Assembly: GCA_015501075.1 (NCBI GenBank)
Contig: JADNYJ010000016.1
Span: 1-64,000 of the forward strand
Origin: Gymnopilus junonius
Taxonomy: Eukaryota > Basidiomycota > Agaricomycetes > Agaricales > Galerinaceae
Reading direction: 5' to 3'
DNA length: 64,000 nt
The notes beneath the pieces are model-generated. The model ran no database searches, was not told the DNA's origin, and saw nothing but the letters and a program-made list of their open reading frames with translations. A program made the position numbers and the translations under genes. Shown in pieces: positions 1 through 12,039 of this stretch (positions within the stretch are counted from its first letter, which is position 1; each line of letters opens with the position of its first letter).

Positions 1-1350
1 ACGCCCTTGATTCAGCCTGAAATATGCCCATTATTTGACCGATACCTGCTCAAGAGATGACAAACACTATTGTCAAAGACGTGAGGGCTTTATATCCACC
101 TATTCTCCTCATGACTGTGCCATGGTCTTTTGCCGCAGCAAGGCTACACAGAAAAGGTCGCCAGTGCACTAGGGTTGCAGTGTATGTAGCCCAGGAAACC
201 GACGATGGCAAAGCCAAGAATTCTGGGCTTATGAAGGCATGGCATAGCAGTATATCCAAAGTCATGGTGTTGACAAGTATTCTGGGATGTGGCATAGACT
301 ATCCAGTGTGTGACATGTCATTCATTATGATATTGCTCACAGCATGTTGGATCAACACCAGCAAGAGTCTTGTGGAGGAAGAGATGGACAACCATGTACC
401 ACATCACTTATGTTCCAGTAGCATGGATTCATTTTCTGTCAAGGACAAAGAGCTGGGCAAAAGGCAGCTCTATGAATGGTCCATGGATACCAATCAGTGT
501 ATGAGGACTGTTCCGAGTCTCTTCCTTGATGGTGTGGTTGTCACTTGCACTGCCATTCCAGGTTGCATCCTATGTGCCTTTTGCACAAAATTATGAGAGC
601 AGAACAATCCAATACACCTCAGTCTGGAATGGTGCCCAGCTCTCCATCTTTACTTGGAGCATGCCCACAACTCTGGCAGCATTCTCGTTCTCAAGGCCTC
701 ACACTGAACCCACATCCTCTGGTGGTGCAAGGTAAATCTGCCTATATATTCCTCAATTTTTTTTTAAAATGCCCTTATTGTAGGTCTGTTTCGAACAAGT
801 ACCACAATGAAGAAGATCACCCTCAGGAGAAACGTATCTGACTATGTCAAGACTCTTCCAGTTCTGACATCAAAAACATGCATGCCCATTTTGCTTGAGT
901 CAGACCAAATCCTCCACATCCAAGACTGCTCCTCTGCCAGTAACTGACTCTTGTCCTACTCCTGTCACCTCTTCATCAGCCACTCACCTATCACAATGTC
1001 TGCTGCAGCAGGATTGGTGTCGAGGCCAGTCATAGGCATCAACATGAGAATTGATAATAAAGATGGCTGAACATTATAGCCAAGTCTTCTGGTACGAGGT
1101 CACTGTCCCCATGCAAAATGCCCTAGAAAAATTGCATGGACACTGCCTTACATGCACGCTTTTACAAAAGGCTAACCCAGACATTCATGTTGACAACAAT
1201 TGCATGCATGGTTTGGTGACCAATCTGAGTGACATAAACTTTTGCATCTTTGTGAAAGCATTCAAAATCAATCACAACAGCTGGTGTTGGCATTGTTGTC
1301 ATCATACAGTAAGCAGTTTTCTGCCTTCTTTCTAGACTCATGAATACATG
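1..1350. other. Stretch without a supportable gene
   Basis: The longest open frame is 57-596 on the plus strand (179 codons). It has no domain I recognise, an opposing frame overlaps it, and no intron structure ties it to its neighbours. Open frames of this size arise by chance here. I annotate no product. Confidence 0.4.
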
Positions 1351-1359
1351 ACCCATTTG

Positions 1360-1690
1360 TTCATTAGATTGATTTCTGCCACCCAACCTGACCACCTGGA
1401 GAAATCTGCCCCAATTGTAGGATTCTACTCCGGACTGCATATGCATTCTTTGCTTTGGATGATGAGGAAGATACCATTTTTGGGGATTATTCCAATGCAC
1501 CGGCCAACATTGCAGAACTCTGCCAAGATGTTGAAAAACCAGCCACTTTTATTGAATGGGCTCTCAGTCTTGTAAAACCACCTCCATACCCAGGGATTAT
1601 GTACATCAACGTACAGCCTCTCTTTTTGTGGATTATGAGATGGCGAGGATTCCTACCACCTGAGCTGACTCTTAGATTAGTAGCATGACC
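1360..1690 (+). pseudogene. Possible gene remnant, unknown
   Basis: An open stretch encodes an acidic segment (DDEEDTIFGDYSN) followed by a hydrophobic, tryptophan-containing tail ending near 1688. A second frame upstream contains a CPNC-type cysteine pair. The two parts are in different frames, so this is either spliced or decayed. I do not recognise the family and call it only a possible remnant. Confidence 0.2.
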
Positions 1691-2190
1691 AATAAATATC
1701 GTGTTTTCTGAAATTTGACCCAATAAGGAATGTCCCAGGAGAGACATTCTATATATAGAAAGCTCCCATCAGCTTCAATGTCCTTACCACTATCTGCCCT
1801 TTATATCTTAACCACCATGCCTCCCCATGCACGCAAGGGCCAGAAGAATGAAGGGTATGCCACATCGATGCCTGCAATGTATACTGCATTCATCTGAATA
1901 TTTCATGATCATAGCAAAGGAAAAGGAAAAGGAAAAGGTGCTCATGGGTGAGTTTAGTCTATATCACATGTCCTTTCAACTCAGGTTTGTTTTCAGGAAT
2001 AGAAAGAGTAAAATTAAAGGCGAATGGTATTCGACTGCATTACTGATGTTGATTTTGAGTAGAAAAACCTGTTGATTGTAACCAAAGGTGAGTATATGCA
2101 TATCATCTTTTGGATATTCATCACTGACATACATCCAACAGCATGCTGGTTTTCCATAAACCTATCATCAAAGGATCCTCAACCAGCAAG

Positions 2191-3270
2191 ATGGTGGACA
2201 AAACCAGCAAGCCTATCTCCAAGACTGCGGCGGACCCCATGGAATACTTTTCTCAATTGGAAGGAGATATCAGCAACAAAGAATTACCAGAATTCTCTCC
2301 TTTGAATGAAGAGGTGCATTGATATGTTGAGCTCTATTCTCCATTTACATACTCTCAGGAAATCAATGCCCTTGTGTGATCATGCAAGGTAAGGTTGCAT
2401 AACACAGCAACTTGCCAACTACGCACTCATAAATGATTAGCGTTTATACCAAGAAATCATGGCAAGCATTTTATATACCGCATTTTCTTTCATTTTCCTT
2501 GACATGTTGCAGGGAATTTACTCCAATGCTGAAGGTGATGTTCGAAACAATCAGCTGCATACTTTTGAGGTGTTATATCTTTGAATTTGTGCATATGTCT
2601 GACTTACCATGGAACCCAGCATAAAACATGGGAAAAAGTTTTATCTCAAGCCCATGCGCATGACAGACTGCCCACTATGGTGTGGGCTAGAGGTTATATG
2701 ACACCCATGCCACAGTCCAAAAATCGGATGCATGTCATCAACATGCTCAGTCGCATCAGCGATTCCATCTTTATTCCATTTGACCAGAAGAAAATTCCAG
2801 GCCTGGAGCATTTAGATGAGGTGTGTTCAGACCCAGTTAATTTTGCATCTCTTGTAGAGCACTTGATTTCTTCACAAACCACCATCATTGTCACCTGTGC
2901 AAACATGCCTTGGATATTTCCCCAACTCAACTACTTGTACAACTACTTTGCTCTCTATCCTGATGAAATTGCTGAAGTCTCTAGTATGTTTTGTTTTCCC
3001 TTTTTCATCTTAGGGTTCCATAAACCTGTTTTGATTTAGAGTGTGATGTGCCAATGACCACACCCATGACTATTGCTGATTTTCTTTCTTGTTACCAAAC
3101 AGAGAATCTGTCAATCCAAGATCATTTTATCCGATGCAGTGACATGCCCATATTCCTTGAGTAAGCCTTTACATTTATGTTTGGTTCATATTTGGATAAT
3201 TCATAGACATCTTGACCACAGATACACCTTTGGATGGGGTTTCAATGTGCCCAAGCAAAATGCCCCACCC
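2191..3270 (+). pseudogene. Spliced gene of unknown function, cut by element E1
   Basis: A first exon starting at 2191 encodes MVDKTSKPISK and an acidic segment. A longer coding block at about 2590-2985 follows (motifs WARGYMTPMPQSKNR, IPFDQKKIPGLEHLDEV, LYPDEIAEV). It breaks into a short exon at 3103-3160 (ENLSIQDHFIRCSDMPIFLE), flanked by ..CAG and GTAAG. Small exons with fungal splice signals favour a real gene. The coding signal stops about 60 bases before the E1 terminus at 3334, so the insertion probably removed the rest. No known domain is recognised. Confidence 0.35.
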
Positions 3271-3333
3271 AGTTGCCCTTTTACAATAGAATGTTTACAC
3301 TCATCTGTACAATTTTATTGTGCCATGTTCTTT

Positions 3334-3365
3334 CATCAGGAAAACCACTTAAGAACCCAGAGCCA
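3334..3365. repeat. Terminal inverted repeat, left end of element E1
   Basis: The sequence begins CATCAGGAAAA and continues CCACTT-AGAACCC-GAGC, nearly identical to the start of element X at 20755. It lies about 220 bases beyond the 3' end of a minus-strand Plavaka gene, the same geometry as in X. No matching inverted copy was seen to the right. Confidence 0.7.
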
Positions 3366-3555
3366 ACCTGATATGGTTCATGAGAAATGATACAGTCTAT
3401 GATTGCATGTGATCATTGTAGAGTATCATGGATTACTCTGTGGGGCTCTGAGCTGCCCCCAAGTATATAGGTCTGTAGAGAAACATTGGACAGTTTGTAT
3501 TTCATTCATGGAACATATAATATATATCATATCACAGTCTATTAAATTATACCAA

Positions 3556-6015
3556 TTACCAGAGAGTCTGATATGTGGATTTACTAACCCAGTTATTAAT
3601 TAGAAACTTGTCTGCCCTGTCCAAGACATTTGTTGTCTTCCAACTTGTCTCATCTGGATCTTCTTTGAATACAGGGAAAAGCATACAACTCTGCCTGATG
3701 TTTGACAGAGGAACTATTTCCCCTGGAACCCTCCCATTGCTGTCTGGCTTTCCCTTCGCTATTTGATACATTCCATGCACGTTGTTGGCCTGAGGACCCT
3801 GGTGGGTATACCACTTGATATATGCAAGAGGTTCCTTTGGCCAGGAAGATGGTGCAGAGATAGGTAGACCTGGAGCTGTGATTTTGGTTGGGAGAGTAAA
3901 TATGACTTTGACACATCCAATCCTTGTGCCTAGCTGGCAGTCAGCAGTGTTCAACAATTTAAGCATTTATGTCGCTTACCAGCTAGGCCATGAGTCTCTG
4001 CAAGGTCGTTAAAAAGGACAACAACTGTATCAAATCGTCCAGAAGGATGCTTGCAAGACCTGGGAACAGCCTTTACAATATCTTTCTCCTCCTCATTATC
4101 TTCCAAAGGTTCAGGACAGAAGCGAAACATCTTATAGACATCAAGCCAGCTGAAAGGTAAAGATGCCTCACCTAGAGTCTGATTCATAAATCTAGAGTCA
4201 TGGAAACTGCTGAGAAATTTTTTGAGGTGGAAACTGAAGTGAGGAGCAGCATGGCATTGTTCAATAGTAGAAATAGGGCAGCCAGGATAGTGAGGGTACT
4301 TAGCAACTGCTTTCAGTGGCATAGATGCAGCAGGGGTTGAAGGCATTGATGGATTCTGAGACACAGTTGATGAGGGATTCATGGAAGAAGGTGAGTTGTC
4401 AGAAGTCTGAGCTGGGGGAGCTGTTTGTAGTTCCAGTAGTTTATTGAAATATGTCATCTTCTCCTGATGAGAGAGCCATCTGATCATCTGAGGGAACTCA
4501 TCTCATTGATTAGTTTGGCACACCAGCCATGTTTGCAAAGTCAATGTGAAGTTGTTCAAACATTTCTGTGCTGTAGTTGTCGGTAGTTCCAAAGAGCTCT
4601 ATACTCTCAACATAATGCATGAGGGAGTGAAGTTTTGGAAGATTGAGATGTTCACAACATTGGACCTCGATGAAGTAGTTTTTATGTTGATGAAATTCTT
4701 TGAGAGCAGCCACCATGTAACCTAGAGTAGTGTTGTTGTGAGCAGTATACTGAGCAAGATAAATGAAGTCAAGAAGTGCTTTGACTGCCTTGATCCCTGT
4801 GGTGCCATGACACCAATGAGACAACTGAGGAGAATCTTGGCCATGTTTTTACACTCTGACCCTGTTATCTGTGAGAGGTGTGATATCCCATTCTTGAACT
4901 GGCAGAGACCATAGCCCAAGGGAAGAGATTGTATTCAATGATCAAGAACCTTTTCCCCGAGGACTCTCTGACACCAACCAATGAGATGCTTGAATATTCC
5001 TTGATATAGCTGGTGGAGGACATCAGGCATTATGCACTTGTGGATATCCATATAGGGTAGATCCTGCCAGAAGGGAACATATATGCCTCCAGTGACATCA
5101 TGCATCATGCATTCCTTATGGAACTCCTTCGGTGAACTGCCTGCATTGGCCTTTGCTTCGTTGATGACTCCTTCTGTCCAGAGCCTAGTTCGCGGTGATG
5201 CCTTCTCCAGGTCTTGTAGATTACTTGCTGGGCATCGACATTTCGGACAGGTTCCATACTTGCTGCAAGTGACTATTATTATAGGATAGGCCAAGCTTCT
5301 CCTTGAGCTGCAAGAGAGGTTAGAAGAGAAGACTACGAAACTCTGGAGGATGCACCTCTGGAATCGACAGTAAATGATCCATACCACTCTGACCTGGTCC
5401 ATCTTTCATGGCCCACTCTGCAAATTTCCAATCCATTCCTGAGCTAAATGGCACAAACTCAGATGATGCTTCACCCATGAGAGTGTCACCTTCAGGGTCT
5501 ACTTGATATGGTCACCTTGGAGCTTCATGGCCATAGACTTTCCCTGCCATTGGATGAAGATCCTCAACAAGGGTATTTGGAAGAGTGTCATCAAGATCTC
5601 ATTGATCATCTGGGTCTTCACTTGGTCCTGTTGAAGGACCTGCTCGAGGTTGGGAAGTAGATGGCAGAAGGATCAACTCATCTTGATCGATATCCTCAGA
5701 GGGATCTATATCGACATAGGGGTCATCTTCCCAGAAATCAGGCACCTCTGAGTCCCATTGATCCCATTCAAGAGGTATTTCATTGGCCATGATCTGAGTA
5801 TCTTGAGGCCTCAGAGGTGCTGGATCTGAACTTGTTGGCTGAGGGGAAGGTGCCTGGGGCTCGAGATCTTGAAGGGTTAGTTCCCTGATCTTGCCTTTAC
5901 AATACCAACTGCAGGACTTGGCTGTCAAGAGGTGGCAGTTGAGGCCCTGGCTGGTCTTGAAGTTCTTTCCACAGGCTGGACATTGGGGAATAGACTCATC
6001 AAGAAAAAATGGCAT
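3556..6015 (-). pseudogene. Plavaka-type transposase, internally deleted copy A
   Basis: DNA transposase of the Plavaka group (CMC-like cut-and-paste elements). The chosen start at 6015 gives MPFFLDESIPQCPACGKNF, a C2H2 zinc finger (CPAC...H...C) that would bind DNA. The C-terminal half is well kept: [50 protein letters not shown] and the final FLINNWVSKSTYQTLW. Compared with copies B and C, the middle is missing: around 5280 the KEKLGLSYNN segment runs directly into CSKYGTC. This removes roughly 230 residues, including the IIIATDKTQL block that probably carries the first catalytic aspartate. It cannot encode an active enzyme. Splicing and small frame breaks also occur. Confidence 0.8.
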
Positions 6016-6090
6016 AGTGATAGAAAGCAGTGAAGTACAACACAGCAAGGTCAACGACAGCAAGATGACAGATCTTAGTTAACTGTCTAT

Positions 6091-6118
6091 GATATATATA
6101 TCACTGGTCTATAAATAT
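6091..6118 (-). promoter_or_regulatory. TATA-type promoter of transposase copy A
   Basis: Reading the minus strand, TATTTATA lies about 100 bases before the start codon at 6015 and is followed by a TATATATATC run. Copy B has the same pair of elements at the same distance, so this looks like a retained core promoter. Confidence 0.5.
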
Positions 6119-6299
6119 GAAGTCAGTCCAGCCAGTCGAACTCGAGTTGCAAGAAATTGACTTACTATATAGGTGAGTGGAAAGAATGGCTGACAAAATG
6201 AGTGGAATGAACATAGCAATTAAGGACTCAGAAGTGACAAAGGAGGGGACAGCATCACGGAAAGCAGATGCAAGAGTGGACTCAGAGAGGATTGCATTC

Positions 6300-6640
6300 A
6301 GGAAGAATAGTAATGGCAGACATGTTTATAGACAATGATCTCCTTGGATTTTGGATGAAACACTAATAGCAGAGAAGTATCAGCATGCATACAAAGACAG
6401 GCAGGTGTAGAAAGACACACAGGTAGCTGTAACTTTATGCCATATTTCCACTATTCTCTGTCAGTACTTGATCCAACCCTCATATGCAATCTGGGTGGAT
6501 GCTTTCAAACAAGGCAGTCAGTATGGCATGGTACACGATTAGTTCATTGACTTACCATCCTCGTCTTTCTCCCAATGGTGCTGAATTATAGTGGGTGTCT
6601 CTGAGCAGATCGAGTCCAAGGAGATAATTCTCCTGTGTTC
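6300..6640 (-). pseudogene. Conserved block downstream of the small membrane gene (E1)
   Basis: Translated fragments resemble a block in X (24460-24818): an LGL...R...Y segment followed by YEGWI-Y. In E1 the second part has at least two in-frame stops (after the YEGWIKY motif and further on), so it is decayed. Function unknown. It could be the 3' exons of the small gene at 6642-6794. Confidence 0.3.
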
Positions 6641-6641
6641 T

Positions 6642-6794
6642 TTAAATGAACCAGCTTGGATAATCATCATTGTCACCATCTCTGAGGTTCTCGATGATAT
6701 TGTCCAGTTCTGGGGTCGACAATAGACGGTAGAGGGAGTAGTACGCAATAGTGAGTATTAGAAGAAGTGGACCCTGGATAAATAGAGTGTACAT
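6642..6794 (-). CDS. Small single-pass membrane protein, about 50 residues (E1)
   Basis: The frame encodes one hydrophobic helix (GPLLLILTIAYYSLYRLL), then TPELDNII and an acidic C-terminus ending SWFI. Element X has a clearly related 49-residue protein at 24820-24969 (LLLTLLLSFSALYRLL, APEIDEII, NNWLI). The order in both is transposase, small membrane gene, accessory gene, all on one strand. I place the start at the internal methionine at 6794 because it gives the same length as X; the frame stays open to 6887. Role unknown. Confidence 0.5.
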   Translation of the reverse strand: MYTLFIQGPLLLILTIAYYSLYRLLSTPELDNIIENLRDGDNDDYPSWFI

Positions 6795-6958
6795 GGAAGT
6801 GGAGGGAGGAGCATTGTTTTTTACTTTTAGTATGAAGCTAGCCTGATTTGATTTGTTGTGGCCATTATTTATTCTATGCAGAGCCATAAACTATATCTCG
6901 TATTAAACATATTGTCGACAGACTAATTAGTAGTGTACTACTCTCAGTACCTAGCACA

Positions 6959-7590
6959 TTAATCTCTATAGTAAACATCCCAAAGTGCCTTTCGTCCTTG
7001 TAGATGGTTACAAAGTAGATATAATTTAAATAAAACATTTGTCAGCTGATGTCTCATCCATTTTGCTCTTCTAGAGTGTCGATCTGGGTGGCAATGAAGA
7101 AGATGGCTGAGCTGTTGATGGTTATCTAGAAGGACAACCAACTTATCTGTCAAAATTTCTATACCACATGGAGAAGGACAGTGGTCAAAATCCAGCAGGG
7201 GTTCAGATATGAACATTGGAATGGGCTGAGGAACATTTGGGAGTATAGGGGCCAGACAAAATGCACCATCCGAGGCCTGAGTTGCTCCAGGGGGTGAGAA
7301 AGGCACTTCGTCACCTTGATCTTGCTCAGAGATGTTGGAGGCACCATCATCGATAGGTCAGTATTGAGAAATCTTGGACTTGACCCAGGGTAGATGGACA
7401 AAATAGTAGATGGATTGATCAGGTTCAAAATCTTTCATGGGCTAGCAAAGGGCATTGAGGGTAGTATAGAAGAGATAGAAGTACTATCACATACCTTGTA
7501 GTCAGGGTCTATATATCTATTGTTGTGGCAGAGCCATTCATTGGAGTTTGGAAAATTGAACGACAAAGCTCACTTCTTCAATGAGGACAT
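6959..7590 (-). pseudogene. Accessory gene of the element, E1 copy
   Basis: Related exon by exon to the intact-looking gene at 25134-25954 in X. Exon 1 carries FPNSNEW versus X YPNINEF and ends with a GT donor. Exon 2 starts MKDFEPDQSIYYF versus X RIEGFTPHPNIFY. The last 60 residues (HLLHCHPDRHSR...ALWDVYYRD) match X (HLLRWHPDKRSE...TLWEIYYED). In-frame stops occur soon after the start codon at 7590 and in exon 2, so this copy is broken. The basic, helical C-terminus might bind nucleic acid. No known domain. Confidence 0.55.
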
Positions 7591-7849
7591 GGCGAAGCCT
7601 TCTGATCAATGAATAGGTAATTCGATATTGTATAATAAAACTCTCACATGATGTCTATATGACAAGGGAGAACTAGAGAGAGGATCACTCGACAAAGCCA
7701 TTTGCGGCTGGATGATGAAGAGGGAAGATGGTGTTGAGGAAAGCGGTGTTGACGATTACATTGTGTGAGCCATCAATGTCACATGATAAAAAGCCACTGC
7801 ATAAAAAGACCAAGAAATAAGAAACAAGGTGGGAATTTGGAAAGTACAG

Positions 7850-7970
7850 AGGAAAGACAGATAATTCTCTGTATTTTCCCAGAGGGAGGAGTCAACAAAG
7901 GAGACATGAGACCCACCAAGTGCGTCTGAAACCAAGATCATGTGATTATGTCACATACGCATTTGTTACC
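7850..7970 (-). promoter_or_regulatory. Conserved upstream block, E1
   Basis: The minus strand contains TTTGTTGACTCC-CCCTCTGGGAAAA followed by a TTTCC...TTCCCACCTT stretch. Similar blocks occur in X at 25990-26200 and 29900-30070, upstream of coding regions on the same strand. It is likely a shared promoter segment. Confidence 0.35.
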
Positions 7971-8100
7971 ACCTGTCCGATAATCACTGAGAGTGCTGTG
8001 TGTTGCTGGTTGAGATTGAAGAGGTTGGCCCTGTCTTGACCTATGTGGTGTGTTGCTTTGAGGACATAAAGAGAACAAGTCATTATAACCTATCATGATA

Positions 8101-8577
8101 TTATCTGACCAAAGGACTGACAGAAGCTGAAAGCTGAACCTTGTGTCCTGTTGTTTTTGTTTTCTTCCTCTGGATGGTGGCAGGGACTTGGAGCTCCCGC
8201 ATCCTCTCCTCCATCATCTCCCTCAACATCAACACATTGTGCTTCATCCCCTCATGCTCAACAAGCACACTCTCAAGTGCACGCACCTTGTCGAGGTGCA
8301 ACGAGAGTGAGGATTGGGTGTCCTGGAGCTGGGATTGGAGGTCGACAATGGCTGCTGTGGAGATGGTCACTGCTGCACCGTTCACGTTTGCAGAGGCAGA
8401 TGATGTTTAGAAAAGAAATTTACCATGTCCCGGTACAATGCCTTCTTGTTTTTGTTGAACTCCTCCTCGGAGTGCACAAATTGGCGCAGCTTCGCCTCCC
8501 AGGCATCCATCATCTGGTTGACCTTCATTCGGAGAGCGGCCATCTCCTGTTCCATGGCATTCTTCGTGTCTGTGGCC
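8101..8577 (-). CDS. Small coiled-coil protein, unknown
   Basis: Two adjoining minus-strand frames probably form one spliced gene. The first begins MATDTKNAMEQEMAALRMKV (start 8577) and has heptad-like spacing through EEFNKNKKALYRDM. A GT donor follows and the second block (IVDLQSQLQDTQSSLSLHL, VRALESVLVEH, MMEERMRELQV) ends in a basic tail at 8101. The exact splice phase does not resolve cleanly by eye. The whole is predicted alpha-helical coiled coil. It could be a structural or DNA-associated protein carried by E1, but nothing in the sequence gives a specific function. Confidence 0.45.
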
Positions 8578-8797
8578 ATGGTCGGTATAAGTGAATGTGA
8601 AGATGGTATGAGAGATGGAAGACAAGAAGGAAGAGCGCGTCGTACTGGTTCAACCATGTGCCAAACAGGAACAATCGGTCATGTGACGCCGAAGTCTGAA
8701 CTTCAAAGTATTTTGATCATTGACTAGATAACGATCCCTGTTTCCTTTCATTACACTTCAGTCACCGCTCAATTTTGGAGAGCGTTCAAATTCCAAG

Positions 8798-10029
8798 ATG
8801 AGTGATGATCTCGAGAATGCAGTACATGGTGAGGTACGTATACTGTATATAAATTCATTTAAGCAGAGCTAATGATGCCTTCAAAATACTTCTTGCATCA
8901 GCTGCTCATATAGTGATGCCCATTGCGGGACTTAACATGCAATTGTTTACCTACAAGATCGTCCTTTTAAGCTTACCAGTAAGTGAGGTGTACGATTTGC
9001 CACCCTCAAACTAGGTAAATAGAAGTGACAGAAAGCTATTCCAACTGACATTCATGCCATTTACAATTAGATGAAGATCCACAACCCATCCTGGTCTCTA
9101 ATATCGCTGACAGCCCCGATAAATTTTCAGTCGCGGCCTCCGCCAATATTCAGAAAGAGCCTGCTTCAGAATGGCGCTGCCAACGATTGATGAAGGATGA
9201 CGTTAAATCATTGTTGGAGGATCCCACACCACCTCCACAATGTCGAAAACGTTTAACCAAGGAGGACATTCTGGAATTATGGGAAGATCCTATTTCAGAG
9301 GAGGATCATTTGACCGAAGACCATAAGTTAGCAATGGGTGGGTGAATAGTTGGTTGATGGGGCCGAACTGACTTGCGCTTACCAGAGCCAGAGATGGAGG
9401 CCAACAGTAGTGCAAATAAGAGCCTCTCCGAATCGAACTTTGATGTCGGCCTCTGCAATTCTCGCTCTGAGACGGTAAATCATGGCCTCCGCGAATTTCG
9501 ATCTGAGCCAATCTCGATAAATCACGGCCTCCCTAAGCACCTTCCCAATTTGCCTGGTCTTGTCGAATATATGCTGGAGGACCACAGTCCACCAATCTCC
9601 AACTCAAACCACTGCATGCCTCCTCCCGAAGCAAGGTTTACTTCTAATCACAACTATTCCTCTCTCCCATTGCCGCTAAAGCCTGAAGCACCTCACGAAG
9701 CGGCCTGTCAAGCCAGCGACATTGAATTAGACTCCACTAATTGCATGTCAAACTTTGATCCTCCCTTTACATTTGTGAGTATTTTTCTCCAAGATGTCTA
9801 TCACCATCTTAAAGGTATTTGATAGGCCTACACAGAGCAGCAATTGCATAATGTGCACCTCGGGGTTTTGGACTCTGATTTGGATAACCCCACCTATGAA
9901 AACAAATTGCATGTCCTATCCAGTGCTCGCCGAAATCAACTGCACCTGGAATTACATAACGTCAAGGTACTTTCTGACATTCGTGGAGACCTTGACATGC
10001 TGGAGGCCCTTCTACGCCCCTATGTTTGA
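8798..10029 (+). CDS. Spliced gene of unknown function
   Basis: The start ATGAGTGATGATCTCGAG at 8798 sits about 220 bases from the divergent coiled-coil gene, so the two may share a promoter region. Exons recognised by GT...AG edges: 8798-about 8835, about 8920-8982, about 9075-9343, about 9385-9774 and about 9833-10029. The protein is acidic, with repeated short motifs (LLEDPTPPP, LWEDPISEED), a Ser/Asn/Pro-rich middle and a helical C-terminus ending LEALLRPYV. The middle exon has internal DNA repeats around GGCCTCCGC-AAT. No domain recognised. Confidence 0.45.
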
Positions 10030-10129
10030 TTTTGCAGGACAGATAGTGGTTTTCTAATCCGGTTGAAGCTCATAATACATTGTAAATACATTTTCGAATA
10101 AACGAGCTGCCTATAATCTGCATTGAATG

Positions 10130-10370
10130 GCACCCGAGAGCCAGACAGCCCTGCACCTAAATACAGCATCGGCGCCCCGGTCCCGTGTCTGAGGTGAAGA
10201 AAAACAGACATCCGAATCACTACTCTAAATAATTGAAATGTACTATCATCGGCGCCCCGGGCCCATGTCTGATTTCCATCCGGTTGCCGAGTTAACTCGC
10301 CCTGTAGATAAATACAGCATCGGCGCTCCGGGTCCCAATCATATTTCCATCCGGTTGCCGTATTTGTACC
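10130..10370. repeat. Short dispersed repeat cluster
   Basis: CATCGGCGCCCCGG or a close variant appears three times (near 10168, 10247 and 10318). TTTCCATCCGGTTGCCG appears twice (near 10273 and 10345). The minus frame running through it (to 10541) is probably fortuitous. Confidence 0.6.
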
Positions 10371-10540
10371 TATTTCAGCCACCCAGATCAGGCTGAACCG
10401 TGCTGTGTGTCTACGTCTTACCTTTTCCAGCCGTACTGCACAAAAATAGATGACCATCAAATCTGACTCGCTTCGGCTGGCGCTGTGGGTTTCGTGATGT
10501 CTTACTTCCCCGGGCAACTGTGTGTCACAGATGATGGTCA

Positions 10541-11520
10541 CTATTGTATGTGAGATAACCAGATTGCCTTTAACTCGGCATGACTAGGGCCGTTTAGAGT
10601 CGCAGGATGAAGGACGGATGGGAAAGACCTAAAGTTAGCAAAAATACCAGATGGAAAGACTTTGCAAGTCAGTTTCAGCACTAAAGAAAGGTCAGGGATA
10701 ATAGCATGAGAGGGACTGCCATTAAGATGAAGGCCTAGACTGACAGAGGAAATAGTGAAATGAGAGGATTCTTCCAGGCTTCCAAGACTGTAGCCTTTGC
10801 CGAAAGCAGAGACGGGGAAGGAATGATTAGCACCACAGCAAGAAAGGGTGAGCTTACTGCGAACCCAATCGATGTCCAGGTTATGCTGCTTGAGCCAATC
10901 GAGACCAAGGAGAATGGGGTATGGCATGTTGACAACGCTGAGATGGAGGACTTCAGAATGATCGTGCACTTTTAATTTAGCAATGATGTCATGCGTAAGA
11001 AGTCCAGAGGTAAGGGGTCAATCATCGATCATATAAATCGGGATCGGGTGAGGCTTGGCAATGCGGGGTAAGGAATGACATTGAGAGAACCAATTACTGA
11101 TATGAGATTTCATCGAGCCACAGTCTATGAATGTGAAAGTCTTGGTGCTTTTCTGGTTGGGAAAGGACAGAGTGATAGGAATGAAGAAATGAGCTCTGTT
11201 CAAAGGATCGGTATGGACATGATGATGCAACAAGAAATTAGGAATTGAAGAAATAGAAAACCAATCACCATTCTTGGCTTGGATGAAAGGCGGGGCTCGA
11301 TGGAGAGGGAGAAACCTGGTTTTCCGTCAAGACACCAAACATGCGCGTGAGGTCAGTCACATATTGGGGTTGATTCTCAGTCATAGTGACCTCATGAGGG
11401 AGAACTTGAGGCACAGCAGGATACGGATTGTTGATAGTCTGATTGCCTACATTGGGAGCCGCAGACAAGGGAAGTTGGGTGAGATTGTTCAAGACGGATG
11501 CCATGGGCGAGGCTGACAAT
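10541..11520 (-). pseudogene. Ty3/gypsy retrotransposon remnant: gag end and protease
   Basis: Minus-strand frames in order: a Pro/Ser/Asn-rich gag-like segment starting MSASPMASVLNNLTQL near 11519; then TFTFIDCGSMKSHIS, an aspartic-protease active-site motif (D-C-G-S in place of D-S/T-G); then VVNMPYPILLGLDWLKQHN, the standard ILGLxWLxxHNPxID segment that precedes reverse transcriptase in Ty3/gypsy elements. Frames are broken between these blocks. Coding ends near 10541 with no reverse transcriptase, RNase H or integrase, so the element is truncated. Confidence 0.65.
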
Positions 11521-11640
11521 CAAGGGAAAGATGGTTGACAGCTCGTTGACAGTTCCAAGGCAGTGGTTGACAGTCCAGAAAACATCGACAGTGACCAGAG
11601 GTTTATTGACAGTCAAGAAGAATGTTGACAGTAGTTTGGA
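11515..11640. repeat. Clustered TTGACAGT-type repeats
   Basis: TTGACAGT or TTGACAG occurs at least six times in about 125 bases at irregular 15-25 base spacing. It lies at the 5' side of the retrotransposon remnant, so it may be leader or LTR-derived, but I could not pair two LTRs. Confidence 0.5.
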
Positions 11641-12010
11641 GGTAGGATCAAACTTGTAAAGATCCGTGATCCGAGTTGAGAATGAAAAGGAGAGAGAATG
11701 ACTCAGAGGCAGAATGAACGTGGGAATGGATCAATACTATTGGAGTTGATCCTACGAGGAATTTACAAGTGAAGCAATGGAGGCTTTTATAGGAAAAGGA
11801 AAGGAGAGGCTAACGAGAAGAAAAGGAGTGGCTAATGAGAAAAAGAAGGAGTGGCTAACTGGTTAATAGTCCAATAGTCCGAGAATGAATGAAGGAAATG
11901 ATGAGTCAAGGAATGAATGAAATATGATCAAGTCCAATAGATGAGAATGAGATGCTAAAACTATACTGAGTGCTAAAAATATACCGAGTCCTTGCCGAGT
12001 CTGAAGACGC
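11641..12010. other. Stretch without a gene
   Basis: A and G rich on the plus strand, with GAATGAATGA and GTGGCTAA-GAG short repeats around 11800-11930. I see no coding pattern. Confidence 0.4.
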
Positions 12011-12039
12011 ATCTCGATGAGCGATTCATCACAAGACAT

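Noticed and set aside
57..596. 179-codon frame at the window start
   Set aside because: No domain, no splice context and an opposing frame of similar quality. Not enough to call a gene.
10020..10541. 173-codon minus frame downstream of the protease remnant
   Set aside because: No reverse transcriptase motif is present, and it runs through the CATCGGCGCCCCGG repeats, so it is unlikely to be coding.
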